NCBI GenBank assembly: GCA_020438595.1
Contig: JAGQUI010000190.1
Span: 1-5,915, forward strand
DNA length: 5,915 bases
Direction: 5' to 3'
Source of the DNA: Propionibacteriaceae bacterium
GTDB lineage: Bacteria > Actinomycetota > Actinomycetes > Propionibacteriales > Propionibacteriaceae
In this document: positions 1-5,915 of the stretch, in pieces
Numbering within the stretch: the first letter of the stretch is position 1
How the letters are laid out: each line of letters starts with the position of its first letter
Notes under the pieces: generated by a model
Databases searched by the model: none
What the model saw: only the letters and a program-made list of their open reading frames with translations
Told to the model about the DNA's origin: nothing
Position numbers and translations under genes: made by a program

Positions 1-879
1 CTTCAGCTTGGTGCCGCTCGGGCTGGCCGGGGTGAAGTCGGCCGGCGCGGCGGCCATCACGACCAGGTCGGCGTCCGGGGCGTGGGCGTCCATCGCGGCA
101 GCGAGGTCGCCGGTCGAGACCACGGGGACGACGCTCACCCCGCCGGGCGGCTCGACCGCCAGGTTCGCCGCGACCAGGGTCACCTCCGCACCCCGCTGGA
201 CGGCGGCCCGCGCGAGCGCGACCCCCATCAGGCCGGAGGAGGAGTTGCCCAAGAACCGCACCGGGTCGAGCGCCTCGCGAGTGCCCCCGGCGCTGATCAC
301 GACCCGCTGGCCGGCCAGGTCCTGGGCGGCCATCCGGACGGCGGCGTCCGCGTCGGCCAGGCAGGCCAGCGCCGTGGCCTCGATGTCCTCCGGTTCGGGC
401 AGGCGTCCGGGCCCGGAGTCCTCGCCGGTGAGCCGGCCCTCCGCGGGCCGCAGCACGACCACGCCGCGGGCACGCAGCGTGGCCACGTTCGCCTGGGTCG
501 CCGGGTGCAGCCACATCTCGGTGTGCATGGCCGGGGCCATCACGACCGGGCAGCCCGCCGTGAGCAGGACGTTGGTGAGCAGGTCGTCGGCGCGTCCGGA
601 CGCGGCCCGGGCGAGCAGGTCGGCGGTGGCGGGTGCCACCACGACGAGGTCGGCCTCCCGGCCGAGGCGGACGTGGGGCACCTCGTGGGCGTCGGCGAAC
701 ACCGAGGTGTGCACCGGATGGCCGGACAGCGCTGCCCAGGTGGTCTCGCCGACGAAGGTCAGCGCGTTGGCCGTGGGCACCACGCGCACGTCGTGGCCCG
801 CCTCGGTGAACAGGCGCAGCAGCAGGCAGGCCTTGTACGCGGCGATGCCTCCGGACACGCCCAGCACGATCCGGCTCAC
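1..879 (-). CDS. coaBC: CoaBC, bifunctional phosphopantothenoylcysteine decarboxylase / phosphopantothenate-cysteine ligase (3' end outside window)
   Basis: CoaBC makes two consecutive steps of cytoplasmic coenzyme A synthesis: the CoaB domain joins 4'-phosphopantothenate to cysteine using CTP, and the FMN-dependent CoaC domain decarboxylates the product to 4'-phosphopantetheine. I translated 293 codons from a GTG at 879-877; the frame is open to position 1, so roughly the last quarter to third of a protein of usual length (about 400-430 residues) is missing. CoaC spans about residues 1-185: GVSGGIAAYK at 7-16 (flavin site), His69 in PHVRL (expected catalytic His), APATADLLAR at 82-91 and PAMHTEMW at 116-123 (substrate clamp, with His where many bacteria have Asn). 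CoaB begins near 187 with SAGGTRE at 196-202 and DPVRF at 205-209. The next motif reads GNSSSGLMG, where GNRSSGK-type is usual. The start follows the rpoZ stop by 10 nt with little Shine-Dalgarno sequence, so translation may depend on rpoZ. The start is chosen because the flavin motif must lie at the extreme N-terminus. Confidence 0.95.
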   Translation of the reverse strand, partial: MSRIVLGVSGGIAAYKACLLLRLFTEAGHDVRVVPTANALTFVGETTWAALSGHPVHTSVFADAHEVPHVRLGREADLVVVAPATADLLARAASGRADDLLTNVLLTAGCPVVMAPAMHTEMWLHPATQANVATLRARGVVVLRPAEGRLTGEDSGPGRLPEPEDIEATALACLADADAAVRMAAQDLAGQRVVISAGGTREALDPVRFLGNSSSGLMGVALARAAVQRGAEVTLVAANLAVEPPGGVSVVPVVSTGDLAAAMDAHAPDADLVVMAAAPADFTPASPSGTKLK

Positions 880-889
880 GGGCGGGCGC

Positions 890-1228
890 TCAGCTCAGGT
901 CGTCGGTGCCGAACGGGTCGAGGGAGAAGTCCGGGTCGGCCTGGGCCTCGGCGCGGGCCGCGGCCTCCGCCTCCGGATCGATCTCGGTGCACTCCAGGAC
1001 GCCGGCGTTGACCTCGCGCAGCGCGATCGAGAGCGGCTTCTCCTGGATGCCGATGTCCACCAGGGGACCCACGTTCTCGAGCAGGCCCTCGCCGAGCTGG
1101 GAGTAGTACGCGTTGATCTGGCGGGCGCGCTTGGCGGCGAACAGCACCAGCCGGTACTTGGAGTCGACCTTGGTGAGCAGGTCGTCGATCGGCGGGTTGG
1201 TGATCCCCTCGGGAGTATGAGTGCTCAA
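890..1228 (-). CDS. rpoZ: DNA-directed RNA polymerase omega subunit
   Basis: Omega (112 aa) binds the beta' subunit and helps fold and assemble RNA polymerase. The conserved actinobacterial core is clear: [11 protein letters not shown] at 8-18, [21 protein letters not shown] at 22-42, with the following QLGEGLLE (44-51) and the [14 protein letters not shown] block at 63-76. The last 33 residues or so (80-112) form an acidic, Ala/Glu/Asp-rich tail ending in DPFGTDDLS, typical of a variable omega C-terminus. The start is TTG at 1228-1226. It gives the expected N-terminus (MSTHTPEGI, like the short Ser-rich start of mycobacterial omega) and sits 7 nt behind a good AGGAAG at 1241-1236. A longer open frame reaching into gmk is just overlap and has no omega-like sequence. 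It lies 50 nt after gmk and 10 nt before coaBC. The E. coli N-terminal MARVTV segment, part of a ppGpp site, is absent, as is normal for actinobacteria. Confidence 0.95.
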   Translation of the reverse strand: MSTHTPEGITNPPIDDLLTKVDSKYRLVLFAAKRARQINAYYSQLGEGLLENVGPLVDIGIQEKPLSIALREVNAGVLECTEIDPEAEAAARAEAQADPDFSLDPFGTDDLS

Positions 1229-1235
1229 ATTCAGG

Positions 1236-1241
1236 CTTCCT
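1236..1241 (-). promoter_or_regulatory. Ribosome binding site deciding the rpoZ TTG start
   Basis: On the minus strand AGGAAG occupies 1241-1236 and is followed by 7 nt (CCTGAAT) and then TTG at 1228. No ATG or GTG occurs in frame near the conserved N-terminus, so this site is what supports TTG initiation. The spacing is ideal for a Shine-Dalgarno element. Confidence 0.75.
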
Positions 1242-1259
1242 GATTCGACAGATCGCGGC

Positions 1260-1273
1260 GCGCGGACCCGCGC
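1260..1273 (-). other. GC hairpin in the gmk-rpoZ gap
   Basis: In the 50-nt gap, starting 5 nt after the gmk stop, the minus strand reads GCGCGG-GT-CCGCGC. It can fold as a 5-bp GC stem with a GGTC tetraloop, extendable by one G-U pair. No T run follows, so it is not a canonical intrinsic terminator. It might protect the gmk mRNA 3' end or damp read-through into rpoZ. In DNA this GC-rich, a 5-bp stem can also arise by chance. Confidence 0.35.
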
Positions 1274-1278
1274 AGCCG

Positions 1279-1830
1279 TCACAGACCCAACAACTCTACC
1301 AACTGCCCCACCGCAGTACCCAAATCGTCGTTCACGACCACGTGGTCGAACTCGTCCGCGACCGCCAGTTCTCCCTCGGCGGTGCGCAGTCGCCGGTCCA
1401 TCTGCTCCGGCGTCTCGGTGCCGCGGCCGACCAGGCGCTCCCGCAGGGTGGCCCACGAGGGGGGTGCGATGAAGACCGTGCGCACCTCGGGCATGCGCTG
1501 TTTCACCTGCCGCGCGCCCTGCACCTCGATCTCGAGGATCACCTTCCGCCCGGCGGCCAGCGCGGCGCGCACCGGGGCCGCGGGCGTCCCGTACCGGTCG
1601 GTGCCGTGCACGAGCGCCCACTCCAGCAGCCCGTCGCTCGCGACGAGCTCGTCGAACTCGGCGTCACTGACGAACAGGTAGTGCACACCCTCGACCTCTC
1701 CGGGGCGGGGCGCTCGCGTGGTCGCGGACACCGAGACCCACAGTTCGGGGTGGAGCTCGCGGAGGGCCCGGACGACCGTCCCCTTGCCGACCGCGGTAGG
1801 ACCGGAGATGACTGTTACGTCACCGATCAC
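1279..1830 (-). CDS. gmk: Guanylate kinase
   Basis: Gmk (183 aa) phosphorylates GMP (and dGMP) with ATP to give GDP, feeding GTP, RNA and DNA synthesis in the cytoplasm. The P-loop is near the N-terminus: [11 protein letters not shown] at 9-19 (Walker A GxxxxGK, here GKG). The GMP-binding region follows: [11 protein letters not shown] at 35-45, LLEWA at 68-72 and RYGTP at 79-83. [13 protein letters not shown] at 98-110 and [19 protein letters not shown] at 122-140 (lid, with the conserved Arg residues) complete the fold, and DHVVVNDDL at 162-170 is the usual C-terminal block. Length is normal for the family (180-210 aa). The GTG start at 1830-1828 lies inside the last codons of mihF (11-nt overlap), with GAAGG at 1844-1840 and 9 nt of spacing. 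This start leaves only nine residues before the P-loop glycine, shorter than the extended mycobacterial N-terminus but common elsewhere. Strong overlap with mihF implies co-transcription and coupled translation. Confidence 0.97.
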   Translation of the reverse strand: MIGDVTVISGPTAVGKGTVVRALRELHPELWVSVSATTRAPRPGEVEGVHYLFVSDAEFDELVASDGLLEWALVHGTDRYGTPAAPVRAALAAGRKVILEIEVQGARQVKQRMPEVRTVFIAPPSWATLRERLVGRGTETPEQMDRRLRTAEGELAVADEFDHVVVNDDLGTAVGQLVELLGL

Positions 1831-2137
1831 TGAACTCGGCCTTCAGGCCGGCCACCTGATGGCGACCGAGCCCGCGGATGCGCCGGTTGGGCGCGATGTC
1901 GAGCCGCGACATCACCACCCCGGCGCGCTTCTCCCCCACTCGCGGCAGCGCCTTCAACAGGTCCACGACCTTCACATGGGCCAGGACGTCGTCGTCGGCG
2001 GCGACTTCGAGGGCCTGGCTCAGGGTGAGCGCGCCGGTGCGCACCTTGCTCTTCAGTTCGGCGCGCCGGCGCCGTGCCTCGGTGGCAGCTGCACGGGCAG
2101 CCTCGAGTTGCTCGGTGGTGAGCTGGGGGATCGTCAC
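1820..2137 (-). CDS. mihF: Actinobacterial integration host factor (mIHF/sIHF), nucleoid-associated protein
   Basis: mIHF is a small basic DNA-binding protein, unrelated in fold to E. coli IHF, that binds duplex DNA, affects supercoiling and nucleoid compaction and, in mycobacteria, supports phage L5 integration. It is essential in mycobacteria. The protein is 105 aa, the standard length. The N-terminal part (PQLTTEQLEAARAA, then ARRRRAELK at 21-29) predicts a long charged helix. The C-terminal part has the helix-two-turn-helix-like DNA-binding core: VVDLLKALPRVGEKRAG at 57-73 followed by IAPNRRIRGLG at 81-91, whose arginines match the DNA-contacting RRLRGLG motif of the family. The start is GTG at 2137-2135, with GAAGG at 2149-2145 and 7 nt of spacing. 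It follows a 111-nt gap after pyrF that contains a promoter candidate, so mihF is probably the first gene of a separate transcript with gmk, rpoZ and coaBC. Position immediately before gmk is the conserved actinobacterial context. Confidence 0.96.
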   Translation of the reverse strand: MTIPQLTTEQLEAARAAATEARRRRAELKSKVRTGALTLSQALEVAADDDVLAHVKVVDLLKALPRVGEKRAGVVMSRLDIAPNRRIRGLGRHQVAGLKAEFSDR

Positions 2138-2144
2138 TGGAGTG

Positions 2145-2149
2145 CCTTC
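2145..2149 (-). promoter_or_regulatory. Ribosome binding site of mihF
   Basis: GAAGG on the minus strand (2149-2145) stands 7 nt before the GTG at 2137. It fixes this GTG as the start and agrees with the usual 105-residue length of mIHF. Confidence 0.7.
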
Positions 2150-2179
2150 GTCTGGGGTCGGGGCTTACCTTCGTTTCTC

Positions 2180-2208
2180 AACCTAGCGCCAGCGAAGCCC
2201 GGCGTCAC
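2180..2208 (-). promoter_or_regulatory. Candidate sigma-70-type promoter for mihF-gmk-rpoZ-coaBC
   Basis: In the pyrF-mihF gap the minus strand has GTGACG (2208-2203; four of six match TTGACA), a 17-nt spacer and TAGGTT (2185-2180; fits the actinobacterial TANNNT -10 rule). Transcription would start near the A-rich bases at about 2176-2173, giving a leader of roughly 37 nt before the mihF GTG. Spacing is ideal and the -10 lies in one of the few less GC-rich spots of the window. Calling it a promoter is inference from motif and position. Confidence 0.55.
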
Positions 2209-2226
2209 CCGAACTGAAAGGTTCGG
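2209..2226 (-). other. Perfect inverted repeat between pyrF and mihF (terminator-like stem or operator)
   Basis: The minus strand reads CCGAAC-CTTTCA-GTTCGG: two perfect 6-nt arms and a 6-nt loop, starting 22 nt after the pyrF stop. As RNA it could be a weak terminator or 3'-end stabiliser of the pyrimidine transcript, though no T run follows on this strand. As DNA it abuts the -35 hexamer of the promoter candidate, a place where a dimeric regulator could bind. The sequence alone does not separate these readings. Confidence 0.5.
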
Positions 2227-2248
2227 CACTAGGAGTTATGTATGGACC

Positions 2249-3064
2249 TCAGTGCGCGGCGACGGCCAGCAGTTCCGAGACCTTGGCGCGCAGTGCGCCG
2301 GCGTCCGGGCCCGCGGAGATCACGCCGCGGCCGACCACGGCCAGCACCTGGTCGACCGCATCGCCGAACAGCCCCGGCAGGTCCTCCATCCGGCCGCCCT
2401 GGAAGCCGATTCCTGGCACCAGGATCGAGCCGTTGAAGTCACTGAGGTCGCAGCCCAGGTTGTCGTGGGTGCCCCCGACGACCAGCCCGATCGCCCGCTG
2501 CCGGGACGCGTGGTTCACCTCGGTGGCGGCGTCGATGATCGCCTGCGCGACCGAGGCGTCGGTGGTCAGGGCGAGCTGCACCTGGCTGCCCTCGGGGTTC
2601 GACGTCCGGGCCAGCACGTAGACGCCGCGCTCGTAGCGGTGGGCCCGCTCGAAGGCGGGTGCCAGCGAGCCGAAGCCGAGGTAGGGCGACAGCGTGATGG
2701 CGTCCGCGGCAAGCGGCGACCCGTCGGCCAGGTAGGCGTCCGCGTACGCCTCCATGGTGGAGCCGATGTCACCCCGCTTCACGTCCAGGATGGAGACCGC
2801 GCCGGTGCCACGGATGTCGGCCAGGACGCGCTCGAGGGCTGCGACGCCTGCGGAGCCGTAGGCCTCGAAGAAGGCCGACTGCGGCTTGAACGCCGCGACC
2901 CGGTCACCGAGCGCCTCCACCAGCGTGCGCGCGCAGGTCTCGGCGCCTGCGGCCGAGGCCTCCAGCCCCCAGGACTTGAGCAGGGAAGGGTGCGGGTCGA
3001 CCCCCACGCAGAGCGGGCCGCGCTCGGCGACCACCTCCCGAAGCCGTCGCCAGTAGGTGGTCAC
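2249..3064 (-). CDS. pyrF: Orotidine 5'-phosphate decarboxylase, type 2
   Basis: PyrF catalyses the last step of de novo UMP synthesis, decarboxylating OMP without any cofactor. The protein is 271 aa, the length of the long (type 2) subfamily found in mycobacteria and Myxococcus rather than the roughly 230-aa E. coli type. Motifs along the TIM barrel are GVDPHP at 21-26, [10 protein letters not shown] at 58-67, [12 protein letters not shown] at 92-103 (catalytic Asp94, Lys96, Asp99 array), LSPYLG at 125-130 (substrate loop), ARTSNP at 152-157, VVGGTH at 195-200 and VPGIGFQGG at 216-224 (phosphate gripper region). The start is GTG at 3064-3062, overlapping the pyrD stop as GTGA (4 nt). This gives a standard N-terminus (Thr-Thr-Tyr-Trp). 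It is the last gene of the pyrimidine block; the 111-nt gap after it is the first real break in the window. Confidence 0.97.
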   Translation of the reverse strand: MTTYWRRLREVVAERGPLCVGVDPHPSLLKSWGLEASAAGAETCARTLVEALGDRVAAFKPQSAFFEAYGSAGVAALERVLADIRGTGAVSILDVKRGDIGSTMEAYADAYLADGSPLAADAITLSPYLGFGSLAPAFERAHRYERGVYVLARTSNPEGSQVQLALTTDASVAQAIIDAATEVNHASRQRAIGLVVGGTHDNLGCDLSDFNGSILVPGIGFQGGRMEDLPGLFGDAVDQVLAVVGRGVISAGPDAGALRAKVSELLAVAAH

Positions 3065-4184
3065 GGTCCCTTCCCTCCCAGGTCGATGGCGTTGATGGCC
3101 GCCGGAAGCCCCGGACCGCCATAGATGAAGCCAGTGTAAAGCTGGACGAGGCTCGCGCCGAGGTCGAACAGCGCCATCGCGTCCGCCGCGGTCATGATTC
3201 CGCCCACCCCCATCACGGGCAGGTCGGTGTGTGCGACCACGTACCCCACGACCTCGCGGGCCCGTGCGGTCAGCGGGGCACCGGACAGCCCGCCCGCCTC
3301 CGCGGCGCGCGGCCGGTCGGCTGCGGCGAGGCCGTCGCGGGCCAGCGTGGTGTTCGTCGCGACCAGTCCGGCGGCGCCGTGGTCGGCGCAGGTCGCGAGC
3401 ACCTCGTCCAGCTGGGCCCAGGTCAGGTCGGGCGCGACCTTCACGAAGACGGGTACCGGCAGGCCCTTCGTGACGCCGCTCGTGCCTCGCGGCTCCTCAG
3501 GGACCGTGATGGCGGCTTCGGCGACCAGGGCCCCGACCAGTCCGGCGAGCGCGCCGCCGTCCTGCAGGCTGCGCAGGCCTGGCGTGTTCGGGCTGGACAC
3601 GTTCACCGCGATGTAGTCGGCGTGCGGGGCGAGCAGCCGGAACGAGGTCAGGTAGTCGTCCACCGCCTCCTCCAGCGGCACCACCTTCGTCTTGCCGAGG
3701 GAGATCCCCACCGGGATCCCGGCGGCACCGTTGCCGCGGTACACGTTCCGGGCCGCGAGGGTCGCGGCGACCGCCTCCGCGCCGGGGTTGTTGAACCCCA
3801 TCCGGTTGACCAGTGCCTTCGAGTCGCGCAGCCGGAACACGCGCGGACGGTCGTTGCCGGGCTGGGCGCGCCCGGTGACGGTGCCGAGTTCGGCGAAGCC
3901 GAAGCCGAGCCCCTGCCAGGCCAGGACCGCGGACGCGTCCTTGTCCAGGCCGGCCGCCAGCCCGACCCGGGAGGGGAACCGGACGCCCGCCACGGTGGCC
4001 GGCCGGCCCGTGCTCCCGGCCAGCAGCCCGGTCAGCGCCCGCACCGGGGCCGCAGAGCCGACGCCGGCCAGCAGGTGGATCAGGTCCTCGTGGATGCCCT
4101 CCGGGTCGCCACCATGGGCCCGGAACAGCACCGGCCGGACCAGGCGGGCGTAGCCCGCGTCCAGCAGGCCGGCGGGCAGCCCCA

Positions 4185-4185
<1 letters not shown>
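3061..4185 (-). CDS. pyrD: Dihydroorotate dehydrogenase (quinone), class 2
   Basis: PyrD oxidises dihydroorotate to orotate with FMN and passes electrons to membrane quinone, the fourth step of UMP synthesis. The protein is 374 aa, somewhat longer than E. coli PyrD (336). The N-terminal segment (residues about 6-45, [16 protein letters not shown] then [10 protein letters not shown]) matches the class 2 amphipathic helices that dock on the membrane and admit quinone; class 1 enzymes lack it. FMN and substrate motifs follow: [10 protein letters not shown] at 75-84, [11 protein letters not shown] at 101-111, NRMGFNN at 127-133, ISLGKTK at 161-167 and [12 protein letters not shown] at 194-205, where Ser198 corresponds to the class 2 catalytic serine. 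FVKVAPDL at 247-254, ATNTT at 276-280, GVGGI at 326-330 and [11 protein letters not shown] at 350-360 complete the barrel. A Pro/Gly-rich stretch at 227-244 looks like a lineage insertion. The ATG at 4185-4183 shares one base with the carB stop (TGATG); a longer in-frame extension lies within carB and is not family-like. Confidence 0.97.

Positions 4186-5915
<1,730 letters not shown>

Noticed and set aside
8..1243. Long plus-strand open frame opposite coaBC and rpoZ
   Set aside because: Same GC-bias artefact; the minus strand encodes recognisable CoaBC and omega proteins over this whole span.
1229..1621. N-terminal extension of rpoZ into gmk, giving 243 aa
   Set aside because: The extension is the out-of-frame shadow of gmk, Arg/Gly-rich, and omega proteins start at the [13 protein letters not shown] position served by AGGAAG.
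2161..2200. Inverted matches GGGCTT/AAGCCC and CTTCG/CGAAG in the mihF upstream region
   Set aside because: The arms enclose the -10 and the expected transcript start, so most of the left arm would not be in the mihF mRNA; the two pairings exclude each other, the loops are large and no T run follows.
2138..2248. Possible riboswitch or attenuator controlling the pyrimidine genes
   Set aside because: The gap lies downstream of pyrF, not before the pyr genes, and is too short for a known riboswitch class; I see no PyrR-type anti-terminator sequence.
2231..2621. Plus-strand AGGAG followed closely by ATG at 2238, opening a 127-codon frame antisense to pyrF
   Set aside because: The Shine-Dalgarno-like match is only 2 nt from the ATG, too close to work well, and the protein is low-complexity. 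A chance match is more likely, though an antisense transcript cannot be excluded from sequence.
1718..3124. 468-codon plus-strand open frame opposite mihF and pyrF
   Set aside because: It crosses the regulatory gap and two conserved minus-strand genes, has no recognisable domain and no plausible initiation context.

Overview
The window is very GC-rich and every real gene lies on the minus strand, so transcription runs from position 5915 towards position 1. The gene order carB-pyrD-pyrF-mihF-gmk-rpoZ-coaBC, the presence of mIHF (a nucleoid protein restricted to Actinomycetota), the GTG and TTG starts and the G/C-rich third codon positions all point to an actinomycete chromosome. The order resembles the Streptomyces arrangement, with pyrD between carB and pyrF. 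The wording of Gmk ([10 protein letters not shown]) recalls Nocardioides-like or other Propionibacteriales sequences from memory, but I would not assign a family with confidence.

Region 1 (5915-2249) is the distal part of a pyrimidine operon. It holds the C-terminal 576 residues of carbamoyl-phosphate synthase large chain (carB, cut by the window edge), a class 2 dihydroorotate dehydrogenase (pyrD) and a type 2 OMP decarboxylase (pyrF). carB/pyrD overlap by 1 nt (TGATG) and pyrD/pyrF by 4 nt (GTGA), so the three are very likely co-transcribed and translationally coupled.

Region 2 (2248-2138) is the only real non-coding gap, 111 nt. It carries a perfect 6-bp inverted repeat followed directly by a sigma-70-like promoter candidate (GTGACG, 17 nt, TAGGTT) in front of mihF. 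I read this as the boundary between the pyrimidine operon and a second transcription unit.

Region 3 (2137-1) is a housekeeping cluster: mihF (nucleoid protein), gmk (GMP to GDP, overlapping mihF by 11 nt), rpoZ (RNA polymerase omega, TTG start) and the first 293 codons of coaBC (coenzyme A synthesis), which runs off the window. A 50-nt gap with a GC hairpin separates gmk from rpoZ. The unit links chromosome architecture, guanine nucleotide supply, RNA polymerase assembly and CoA synthesis.

I see no mobile element, tRNA, rRNA, CRISPR, phage gene or foreign base composition. This is an ordinary conserved core region. The points worth a second look are regulatory (the pyrF-mihF gap) and a few unusual residues in the CoaB half of CoaBC. 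I did not find an undescribed system here.
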